From Candidatus Omnitrophota bacterium (GTDB lineage: Bacteria > Omnitrophota > Gorgyraeia > Tantalellales > Tantalellaceae): 13,193 nucleotides of DNA. The notes beneath the pieces are model-generated. The model was not told where the DNA came from. It was given only the letters and a program-made list of their open reading frames with translations, and made no database searches. Location: positions 1-13,193 of the forward strand of contig JAHIZQ010000136.1 of NCBI GenBank assembly GCA_018814505.1. The letters are read 5' to 3'. Shown here one piece after another: positions 7,899 to 13,193 of the stretch (positions are counted from its first letter, which is position 1; every line of letters starts with the position of its first letter). A program made the position numbers and the translations under genes.

Positions 7899-8459
7899 TT
7901 ACATCATTTCAGCATTACGAAACTCTTTTTGCAACGTTTTAATATCTTTTTTATTCTTTTCCGAAGGCCTAATTATTTCAGACATCCACACATAAATTTT
8001 AAAATCCATAGTAATCAATGTATTACATATTTTTGACCCATCTACAACTGATGTCTGCATAGTTTTTATCGGCATAAGTAAAAATATCATTCCAAGAACA
8101 CCAAACAGCATACACGCGCGAAACCCACCTATAACTGCGCCGCCTAACCTTTCTATCAGCGCAAACTCATTAGCGTTTATCACACTAAGTACTCTCTCTA
8201 AAATTTTTACCGCGACAAAAATTCCTGCCGAAATAATAAAAAACGAAGCTGGTTTTGTCCATTTCTGAAACATAAATCCAAAAATAGCTTCAGACGTAAA
8301 ACTGTAATACTCAATAGATATGTATAGCAGAACAAATCCTCCTATCAAAGAAGGTATTTGTCCGATCACACCAGACCGTAATCCTTTATAAACCATTCCC
8401 AACAAAAGAATTATAAAAAGTATGTCCAACCAGTTAATTTCATTTAATATTTCAGGCAA
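7899..8459 (-). CDS. CvpA-family membrane protein
   Basis: Inner-membrane protein of the CvpA family (colicin V production accessory protein in E. coli; general role unclear, linked to envelope integrity). In the 186-residue form the N-terminal INWLDILFIILLL segment is the typical family opening, followed by YKGLRSG, and four hydrophobic segments fall at about 10-25, 31-50, 70-92 and 106-130, with a charged cytoplasmic tail of about 45 residues. Start choice: the frame is open back to a TTG at 8513, but that TTG is the first triplet of a consensus -35 box and has no ribosome site. The TTG at 8459-8457 is preceded by AGAGGGG at 6 nt and gives the standard CvpA N-terminus, so it is used here. 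It is the promoter-proximal gene of the unit that continues through the NIF3-like gene, dnaG and rpoD. Confidence 0.85.
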   Translation of the reverse strand: MPEILNEINWLDILFIILLLGMVYKGLRSGVIGQIPSLIGGFVLLYISIEYYSFTSEAIFGFMFQKWTKPASFFIISAGIFVAVKILERVLSVINANEFALIERLGGAVIGGFRACMLFGVLGMIFLLMPIKTMQTSVVDGSKICNTLITMDFKIYVWMSEIIRPSEKNKKDIKTLQKEFRNAEMM

Positions 8460-8465
8460 GGCTTT

Positions 8466-8472
8466 CCCCTCT
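8466..8472 (-). promoter_or_regulatory. Shine-Dalgarno AGAGGGG deciding the cvpA-like TTG start
   Basis: AGAGGGG on the minus strand, 6 nt before the TTG at 8459-8457. It lies just downstream of the predicted transcription start (about 8478), giving a leader of roughly 19 nt. Confidence 0.7.
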
Positions 8473-8484
8473 AATGGATTTGTG

Positions 8485-8513
8485 AGTATATCATATAAAA
8501 ATGGGGTTGTCAA
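8485..8513 (-). promoter_or_regulatory. Strong sigma-70 promoter of the cvpA-NIF3-dnaG-rpoD unit
   Basis: Minus-strand perfect -35 TTGACA (8513-8508), spacer of exactly 17 bp, and -10 TATACT (8490-8485, five of six consensus bases) with an upstream TGA giving an extended -10. T-rich tracts just before the -35 (about 8520-8545) could act as an UP element. Predicted transcription start is near 8478. It is the clearest promoter in the window. Confidence 0.85.
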
Positions 8514-8754
8514 ACCAGGGGAAAAGAAAATCTAAAAACCTATTCTGCTGTTTATTGACTTAACAGATTGGGTAAAAACTAAATTTTTATAGCTTTTTTA
8601 GAGTTTTTAAAAAGCGTAATTTTGTCCTATTCGCTACAAAAACTAGGTTTACGAAAAACTTTTTTATTTCTCATCACTTAACAGCTTTTTCCAATATGTC
8701 ATTATGTCCCATAGAATCAGTACACTAGTTTTTTTCTATACCCACATCGTTAAC
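8514..8754 (-). other. AT-rich intergenic region between mtaB and the cvpA promoter
   Basis: The longest gene-free stretch. It holds no ORF worth calling on either strand and no recognisable RNA gene. It contains many A and T tracts, a weak inverted repeat (8592-8615) that may help end transcription from mtaB, and the sequence flanking the promoter at 8485-8513. Short TAGTTTTT repeats occur within it. I see nothing else. Confidence 0.6.
8592..8615 (-). terminator. Weak possible terminator hairpin after mtaB
   Basis: Arms GCTTTTT and AAAAAGC (7 bp, loop 10 nt; 8609-8615 and 8592-8598), with T-rich sequence on the downstream side. The stem is almost all A-T, so stability would be low; it could be a chance palindrome in AT-rich DNA. 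It lies about 140 bp past the mtaB stop. Confidence 0.25.
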
Positions 8755-9987
8755 CTAGGAATTCTGACATTTAACACTTACTATATCCCCTTGCCTAACC
8801 GCAAGACCCCTCAGTTTCACCTTCACATACTCACCGGTATAACCTTCTGAGTAATCAGCATTTGTCTGTTTTTCTATTAAAACTTCGATTTGTCTCCCGA
8901 CAAATTTTTTTGAAAACTCTTTTTCCCAAAGTTTTGCCCTCTCCATCAATTTCTCTACACGTCTTTTCGCCACTTCAACCGGCACTTTATCTTTAAACAA
9001 AAATGAAGCCGTTCCTTTCCGGTCACTGTATTTAAACACATGTACCCTCGAGGGTTTTATTTTATCAATAAAATTTATTGTTTCATCAAAATCAGTTTCG
9101 GTTTCTCCCGGGAACCCGACAATAACATCCATTGTTATTCCCATTAAAGGCATTTTTCTTCTAAGCTTCTTTACCAAAAGCTCAAAATCTTTTGTGCAAT
9201 AGCGCCTACCCATAAGTTTTAATATTTTATCCGAACCGCTTTGCAGGGGAACATGTAAATGTCGGCAAATTTTATGTGATGAGAAAAGAGTTTCGATTAA
9301 TGCGTCATTTATATAATCCGGTTCAATAGAACTTAACCGGACGCGAAAATTTCCGTCCAGATTATCAATCTTCCGCAAAAGATCCGAAAAAGTCATGGAG
9401 TTAGAGCCTGTCCACGCCCCCAAACAAATACCTGTCAGCACAATTTCGTTGTACCCTTTTTTGTTCAAAAGAATCAACTCATTAATAACCGCGTGTTCAT
9501 CCCTACTACGCGACGGCCCGCGAACTAAACTTACCTTACAATATGAACATTTATGCCCACATCCATCCTGTATTTTCAAAAACGCCCTTGAATGCGAACT
9601 AAAACCTTCAATCTCTTCTTTTATTTTTTCAGACTTTTCTGCCGCTAAAAATAACACACTGCAAATTGCCGGCAACTTCATCTTATCTTTCCCGGGAATT
9701 ACTTTATAAACTTCTGGCAGAGCCTCTATTTTTTTAATATCTTCATCGAAAACCGCGTAACATCCTGTAACAAATATTTTCAGTTTTTCATTTTCCCGTT
9801 TCAATTTGCGAATCAGCCTTCGGGTTTTGCTATCCGCCTGAGCAGTTACTGTACAAGAATTAATAATTGCTATATCTGATTCTTTCTCAGAAGATTCTTC
9901 AAAACCCATTCGACATAAATTCTCACGGAGAACCTGTTCTTCATACTGGTTAACTTTACAACCCAATGTTTTTATACAAAACTTCAT
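8755..9987 (-). CDS. mtaB: tRNA (t6A37) methylthiotransferase, MtaB family
   Basis: Radical-SAM methylthiotransferase that converts t6A to ms2t6A at position 37 of ANN-decoding tRNAs. In the 410-residue form the N-terminal domain has three cluster cysteines (C10 in TLGCKVNQYE, C45 in NSCTVT, C76 in VTGCYA), and the radical-SAM core has CxxxCxxC (C143, C147, C150 in DGCGHKCSYC), followed by RGPSRSR, LTGI, RLSSIEPD, HVPLQSGSDKILKLMGR and VGFPGET; a TRAM-like tail covers the last 60 or so residues. TLGCKVNQYE and the tail separate MtaB from MiaB and RimO. Start: the frame opens with TTG (9996), but ATG at 9987-9985 gives the standard MKxxIxTLGCKVN opening and has AAGG (10001-9998) at 10 nt. It lies 36 bp after rsmE, probably in the same transcript. 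Confidence 0.93.
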   Translation of the reverse strand: MKFCIKTLGCKVNQYEEQVLRENLCRMGFEESSEKESDIAIINSCTVTAQADSKTRRLIRKLKRENEKLKIFVTGCYAVFDEDIKKIEALPEVYKVIPGKDKMKLPAICSVLFLAAEKSEKIKEEIEGFSSHSRAFLKIQDGCGHKCSYCKVSLVRGPSRSRDEHAVINELILLNKKGYNEIVLTGICLGAWTGSNSMTFSDLLRKIDNLDGNFRVRLSSIEPDYINDALIETLFSSHKICRHLHVPLQSGSDKILKLMGRRYCTKDFELLVKKLRRKMPLMGITMDVIVGFPGETETDFDETINFIDKIKPSRVHVFKYSDRKGTASFLFKDKVPVEVAKRRVEKLMERAKLWEKEFSKKFVGRQIEVLIEKQTNADYSEGYTGEYVKVKLRGLAVRQGDIVSVKCQNS

Positions 9988-10032
9988 TACTCTCAAACCT
10001 TAATTTTTTATTTATAGGATACACTACAAGAA

Positions 10033-10770
10033 TTACATGGAAAACTCATAATTGAGCACAGACAGGATAAAAAGACCGGCAGTATCACTTTTCAGCACCC
10101 TTCTTCCTAATGACACAAAACGGGTGTTACCACGATCCGCGAAAGACACTTCTTCAGGAGTAAAATCACCTTCCGGCCCCACAAAAACAAGAATTTTTCC
10201 GGTTTTAAAATCTGATAATACCGTTTTTATCGAAACGGTCCTCTGCATTAAACAGGCAAACAAAACAAGATCAAACTGTTCAATTTGTTGAACCACATCA
10301 CTATATGACGTAACATTGTCTATACTCGGAACATTTAACCTACCACACTGTTTAGAAGCTTCAACCGCGATCTTGCCCCATCTTTCAACTTTCTTATTAC
10401 TTCCCGTGACATGCGGCCGCACTATTGTTCTTTTGGTTATAATCGGAATTATCCGTGAAACACCTAATTCCACAGATTTCTCAACTATATAATCCATTTT
10501 ATCTCTTTTAGGAAGTGCCTGTGCTAAAACTATTTCTGGGCTCTTTTCTGCAACAGGATGCTTAGTTGACACTACTTCAATTATAATTTTCTTTGCTTTA
10601 TTGTTAATGTTTTTAATAAAACCAGAGTATTCATTTCCAGTGCCGTCAAAAACAACAATTTTATCGTCAGGCTGAAGCCTCATCACATCCGCTATATGAT
10701 GCGCTTCCCTGCCTCTAATAACAATTTCTCGTCCACGAACATTTTCTTTAGGAACATAAAACCTGCTCAT
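10033..10770 (-). CDS. rsmE: 16S rRNA m3U1498 methyltransferase (RsmE)
   Basis: SPOUT-class methyltransferase that methylates N3 of U1498 in 16S rRNA. The 245-residue protein has the N-terminal PUA-like part (SRFYVPKEN, REAHHIADVMRLQPDDKIVVFDG) and the family's central KRDKMDYIVEKSVELGVSRI (88-107), RTIVRP and RWGKIAVEASKQCGR (130-144). The knotted SAM site is represented by VFVGPEGDFTPEEV (195-208) and SLGRRVLKSDTAG (220-232). Compared with the common GPEGGF and RxLRTETA, this protein has Asp202 for Gly and K-S-D-T for R-T-E-T, which are conservative or clade-level changes. ATG start with AGGGA about 6 nt upstream. It lies 32 bp after the Memo-AMMECR1 gene and 36 bp before mtaB. Confidence 0.95.
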   Translation of the reverse strand: MSRFYVPKENVRGREIVIRGREAHHIADVMRLQPDDKIVVFDGTGNEYSGFIKNINNKAKKIIIEVVSTKHPVAEKSPEIVLAQALPKRDKMDYIVEKSVELGVSRIIPIITKRTIVRPHVTGSNKKVERWGKIAVEASKQCGRLNVPSIDNVTSYSDVVQQIEQFDLVLFACLMQRTVSIKTVLSDFKTGKILVFVGPEGDFTPEEVSFADRGNTRFVSLGRRVLKSDTAGLFILSVLNYEFSM

Positions 10771-10802
10771 ACTTTTCCCTGTTTTAATTTATAGTGCAAT
10801 CT

Positions 10803-12365
10803 CTATTCCGGATTAGTCGGCTCTCCAAAAACTTCCGCCGTAAAAATGTAAATTTCACATTCACCTGTTTTCCACGCATCTTGAGACAGTCCGGCTTTAT
10901 TTGTACATAGACTGTTCATAAACGTTTCTCTGTCCCAACCAGTTTCATCAGCAACCTGTGGTAAATAAACCCCGCTTTTTAACCCGCTCTTTACCATTAC
11001 TCCGTGTTTACCCATAACAATTTCGTTAGAATCATTTATTTTTTTCATAGGCGATAGCACAGATATTTCTATATCCACCTTACCCAATTCATCCAAACTT
11101 AACGATCTAAATCTCGGATCCTGTACCGCGGCGGCTATCGCCATATCACGCACAGCCAGGCAAAGCGATCCTGTTGCGATTATCCTTCCGATACACCCTC
11201 TTAATCGACCGTTTTCATGCAAAGTCACAAAAGCACCCATATCCTCGTTAAGCAAACTATCATCTGTTTTCGCGTCTAAACGTTTACCATTTTCCAGATA
11301 CAGTTTTATTGAATCTCTGGCAAGTGTCAAAAGTTCTTTTTTTTGGGCTTTATTTAACATGCCGGGTTCCTCCTTTTTGCCTTGAATAGCATCTCCGGCT
11401 TTCGGGTTTTCAGGTAAATTGATCTCTTTATTCTTCTCGTCTACAACAACATTTTTATTATCTCCTTCGGCAGTTTTAACAAATAAAGCGCTCAAATAAC
11501 CAACTACCTTATTTTTTGTCTCTGGAGCAAAATCTCCGGAATTGGCATATTTTAAAACTATTGATTTGTCCGCGCCAAGTTTTTTGCTTACTTTCATAAC
11601 CGTGTACACTGCGCCATAGCCACACATTAGTTTATGGTCTCCTTTAGCGCTTGCTAAATAAAAAAGTTCCGGTTCAAACGCCTTTATCTCTTTGATCGTA
11701 TTCCGATCTCTTCTTTCCGCTGAAAAATACGACAAATAATGACACATATCAGTTGATGCAACTACAGCAAAATCTTTTTCACCTTCTAAAACAGAGTAAA
11801 GTGCGTCTGCCAACATTTCTACGGTTTCCTTGCTTTGATCACAAATAGATATAAGCACAACCTGGATATTGTCGCCAAAAACAATTTGTATAAATGGGAT
11901 CTGAAGTTCAATTGAATTCTCCGAAGAAAACGCTTCCGGAAGACTTTTTATACTAGAATTCATTGCCATAAGTTTTTCGGAAAGGGGCATATCGATTTTT
12001 ACGCTTCCAAGTGGCGTGGTAAAACTATCCTCCGAAAAAACTGATACGGTATTCGGAAAATAATATTTATGCGAGAACCCAACTATAATCAATTTTTTGA
12101 GTTTTTGCCCGGCTAAAGCCCGATACGTATATGCCGCAATAGACCCTGAAAACCTGATACCCGCGTGCGGCGCTATTGCTCCGATAATATCTCCGTCAAT
12201 ATACCCTATTTGAGCGTTTTTTAAATGTCCTTCTACTTCTGTTTTAAGCTTTTCTGCCGAACCTGGATACCAAATTCCCGCTAAATCTGCCTGTTTACTA
12301 CCGGCATTTTCTACAGCCATATTCAACATCAATACCAAACTTATAACCAAAACAATTTTCTTCAT
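10803..12365 (-). CDS. Exported Memo-AMMECR1 fusion (AmmeMemoRadiSam proteins B+A)
   Basis: A 520-residue two-domain protein. Residues 1-23 look like a signal peptide (KK, then a long hydrophobic run to about residue 18). The Memo domain (about 25-297) is of the LigB-like dioxygenase fold and keeps all four residues equivalent to the human MEMO1 metal site: H67 (APHAG), H99 (GFSH), H209 (TDMCH) and C248 (MCGYG). A charged linker of about 40 residues follows, then an AMMECR1 domain (about 338-514) with the invariant LRGCIG (388-393). In many bacteria the two domains are separate genes beside a radical-SAM gene (the AmmeMemoRadiSam set, function unknown); no radical-SAM partner is in the window. 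Start: ATG 12365-12363 has AGGAG at 6 nt; the frame's earlier ATG, 11 codons upstream, has none and would hide the signal peptide. Domain calls are firm; export is inferred. Confidence 0.88.
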   Translation of the reverse strand: MKKIVLVISLVLMLNMAVENAGSKQADLAGIWYPGSAEKLKTEVEGHLKNAQIGYIDGDIIGAIAPHAGIRFSGSIAAYTYRALAGQKLKKLIIVGFSHKYYFPNTVSVFSEDSFTTPLGSVKIDMPLSEKLMAMNSSIKSLPEAFSSENSIELQIPFIQIVFGDNIQVVLISICDQSKETVEMLADALYSVLEGEKDFAVVASTDMCHYLSYFSAERRDRNTIKEIKAFEPELFYLASAKGDHKLMCGYGAVYTVMKVSKKLGADKSIVLKYANSGDFAPETKNKVVGYLSALFVKTAEGDNKNVVVDEKNKEINLPENPKAGDAIQGKKEEPGMLNKAQKKELLTLARDSIKLYLENGKRLDAKTDDSLLNEDMGAFVTLHENGRLRGCIGRIIATGSLCLAVRDMAIAAAVQDPRFRSLSLDELGKVDIEISVLSPMKKINDSNEIVMGKHGVMVKSGLKSGVYLPQVADETGWDRETFMNSLCTNKAGLSQDAWKTGECEIYIFTAEVFGEPTNPE

Positions 12366-12371
12366 AATATG

Positions 12372-12376
12372 CTCCT
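12372..12376 (-). promoter_or_regulatory. Shine-Dalgarno AGGAG deciding the Memo-AMMECR1 start
   Basis: AGGAG on the minus strand with a 6-nt spacer to the ATG at 12365-12363. It fixes the start so that the product begins with a signal-peptide-like MKKIVLV. Confidence 0.7.
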
Positions 12377-12442
12377 GGATTCTAAATTCACAGCACATTA
12401 CAGCATCTAAATCTGAAAATCCAAAAAATTAATAAATTTATA

Positions 12443-12470
12443 GTCGATATCCGATACTAATGGTACCGAC
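12443..12470 (-). repeat. Inverted repeat between the FMN-binding and Memo genes
   Basis: Minus-strand arms GTCGGTA (12470-12464) and TATCGAC (12449-12443) can pair over 7 positions with one G-T wobble and a 14-nt loop. An A/T-rich stretch with a run of six Ts on the transcript follows about 14 nt later, too far for a classical terminator. It may be a weak terminator, a leader structure for the Memo gene, or chance. Confidence 0.3.
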
Positions 12471-12479
12471 CTGTCATAT

Positions 12480-12872
12480 TTAGTCAAGGCGCGGAGATTT
12501 TAACGCTTTTTCTATTGCCTTAAGAATGGCTTTACTTGTAACAGTAGCACCTGTAACAGTATCAACTTCAAGTGATTGATTCTCGATCACCCTGTCCGCA
12601 ACTTCTTTCGCTCTTTCAATGTATTCACTCTCGCGCCCTTCAAAAACCGCTATGTCAACTATTCGGTTTTTCTTAACAGTTACGTTAACCTTGCACACAA
12701 AAGCCATATACTTTTCTTCACCCGCATAAATACCATCCGGTACATTTGAAAGATCCATTTCATCAATCTGCATGTTCATTATTTCTTTAGCTTCATAAAC
12801 TTTTAGCGCGCCAATAATTAGTATAGCCAAAACCATTACGACAATTGTGACAATAATCGTTTTTTTCATCAT
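12480..12872 (-). CDS. Membrane-anchored FMN-binding domain protein
   Basis: Probable extracytoplasmic flavin carrier. The 130-residue product has one N-terminal hydrophobic segment (about 5-22) after MMKK, then a short linker and a complete FMN_bind domain: DGIYAGEE (46-53), the strand run CKVNVTVKKNRIVDIAVFEG and the covalent-flavinylation motif DTVTGATVTS (104-113), in which Thr110 is the expected FMN acceptor (as in NqrC and RnfG, modified by ApbE). Without other domains it would pass electrons between membrane and periplasmic partners. Start: an ATG 8 codons upstream (12896) abuts the previous stop and lacks a ribosome site; ATG 12872-12870 has GAAGGA (12885-12880) at 7 nt. It lies between the zinc-ribbon gene and the Memo-AMMECR1 gene. 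No ApbE gene is in the window. Confidence 0.88.
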   Translation of the reverse strand: MMKKTIIVTIVVMVLAILIIGALKVYEAKEIMNMQIDEMDLSNVPDGIYAGEEKYMAFVCKVNVTVKKNRIVDIAVFEGRESEYIERAKEVADRVIENQSLEVDTVTGATVTSKAILKAIEKALKSPRLD

Positions 12873-12879
12873 ATCCCAT

Positions 12880-12885
12880 TCCTTC
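12880..12885 (-). promoter_or_regulatory. Shine-Dalgarno GAAGGA deciding the FMN-binding protein start
   Basis: GAAGGA on the minus strand, 7 nt before the tandem ATG ATG at 12872-12867. The ATG at 12896 has no comparable site. Confidence 0.6.
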
Positions 12886-12896
12886 AGCTTTATCAT

Positions 12897-13091
12897 CTAA
12901 AAACATATTAACAAAACAAAAGAGAGTATCACAAATAAAACAACACCGGCAAATATTATCCAATGTGAAGAATATTTCATCTTACCAAGAGTTCCAATAC
13001 CTCTTTCAAGGTTCTCCCCACAATAAAGGCATAGAAGAGCCTCATCATCATAAACAGGTTTTTTACAATGCGGACAAATGTATTCTGCCAT
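12897..13091 (-). CDS. Small zinc-ribbon membrane protein
   Basis: A 64-residue protein with an N-terminal zinc ribbon of two CxxC knuckles (CPHC at 6-9 and CLYC at 21-24), a short linker, and one hydrophobic segment (about 44-63) ending at the C-terminus. Such 'zinc ribbon plus tail anchor' proteins are common in bacteria and mostly uncharacterised; the ribbon would stay in the cytoplasm. ATG start with only a weak AGAG element upstream. Its TAG stop is followed at once by the upstream ATG of the FMN-binding frame, so the two are probably cotranscribed. No partner or function can be named. Confidence 0.75.
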   Translation of the reverse strand: MAEYICPHCKKPVYDDEALLCLYCGENLERGIGTLGKMKYSSHWIIFAGVVLFVILSFVLLICF

Positions 13092-13115
13092 AATTACTGT
13101 CTCTTACGTCATCTT

Positions 13116-13178
13116 TCCGTCTTATCAACTTTTTAGTAAAACGGATTTTTATACTGGCTTACCCAGTAGTTTTATCCG
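13116..13178 (-). repeat. Nested inverted repeats upstream of the zinc-ribbon gene
   Basis: Two nested stems: CGGAT (13142-13146) with ATCCG (13174-13178), enclosing ACTGG (13153-13157) with CCAGT (13163-13167) around a 5-nt loop and symmetric 6-nt internal strands. ACGGA (13141-13145) could instead pair with TCCGT (13116-13120), so two structures exclude each other. No match to a riboswitch class I know. The rest of 13092-13193 holds nothing else recognisable; a minus frame running in from the window edge and stopping at 13161-13159 may be the tail of another gene. Confidence 0.35.
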
Positions 13179-13193
13179 CCTTCACCGACTTAC

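Noticed and set aside
9395..9709. Plus-strand open frame of about 100 codons opposite mtaB.
   Set aside because: Antisense to the conserved radical-SAM core; sequence looks like reversed codons of the real gene and matches no family.
10803..12398. Longer Memo-AMMECR1 frame starting at 12398.
   Set aside because: No Shine-Dalgarno there, and the added 11 residues would bury the signal peptide; ATG 12365 has AGGAG at 6 nt.
12366..12479. Possible promoter before the Memo-AMMECR1 gene (TGTAAT or TATAAA as -10).
   Set aside because: No -35 hexamer better than three of six matches at 16-18 bp spacing, so it is not listed.
148..13168. The 10-mer TTACCCAGTA occurs at 148-157 and again at 13159-13168, near both ends of the window.
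   Set aside because: The flanks differ and only one copy lies in a hairpin; at 10 bp a chance match is likely, so it is not evidence of an element boundary or attachment site.
13092..13193. Known riboswitch (TPP, cyclic di-GMP, guanidine) upstream of the zinc-ribbon gene.
   Set aside because: The CTGG-loop-CCAG stem recalls a TPP arm, but the conserved bases of these classes are missing.
1..13193. CRISPR array, tRNA, rRNA, insertion sequence or prophage signals.
   Set aside because: Reading both strands gave no regularly spaced repeats, cloverleaf, transposase or phage-type genes.

Overview
The window is AT-rich bacterial chromosome in which every supported gene lies on the minus strand, so it reads from high to low coordinates as one long co-oriented block with short gaps and several stop/start overlaps. 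The genes are mostly conserved housekeeping genes of a Gram-negative-type bacterium. The mix (dnaG-rpoD behind cvpA and a NIF3-type gene, mtaB-rsmE, a pyrophosphate-type phosphofructokinase, a PilZ gene, and an exported Memo-AMMECR1 fusion) suggests an uncultured lineage such as Omnitrophota or a neighbouring phylum. That placement is inference from general resemblance, and no marker here proves it.

Layout in transcription order. (1) 13091 to 12365: a small zinc-ribbon membrane protein, then a membrane-anchored FMN-binding-domain protein. (2) 12365 to 8755: a signal-peptide-bearing fusion of the Memo and AMMECR1 domains (proteins B and A of the uncharacterised AmmeMemoRadiSam set), then rsmE (16S rRNA m3U1498 methyltransferase) and mtaB (tRNA ms2t6A methylthiotransferase). 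(3) 8754 to 8460: the only sizeable intergenic region, ending in a very good sigma-70 promoter (TTGACA, 17 bp, TATACT with extended TG). (4) 8459 to 3435: cvpA-like, NIF3-like, dnaG and rpoD, a variant of the macromolecular-synthesis operon. (5) 3395 to 163: a stand-alone NIL-domain protein, an FAH-family hydrolase, dtd, an exported NTF2-like hypothetical, and the phosphofructokinase. A second probable promoter, inside the 3' end of rpoD, could drive this group. (6) 83 to 1: the first 27 codons of a PilZ-domain gene that leaves the window.

Most of the block supports information processing: primer synthesis (DnaG), transcription initiation (RpoD), rRNA and tRNA modification (RsmE, MtaB) and D-aminoacyl-tRNA proofreading (Dtd). 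Glycolysis is represented by the phosphofructokinase, whose active-site residues indicate pyrophosphate as phosphoryl donor. The least understood part is the 3' end of the window, where an exported Memo-AMMECR1 protein and a membrane-bound flavoprotein sit together and may form an extracytoplasmic redox module (hypothesis).

Several start codons were moved inward because of Shine-Dalgarno position or promoter overlap (1902, 8459, 9987, 12365, 12872). No tRNA, rRNA, CRISPR array, insertion sequence or prophage was seen.
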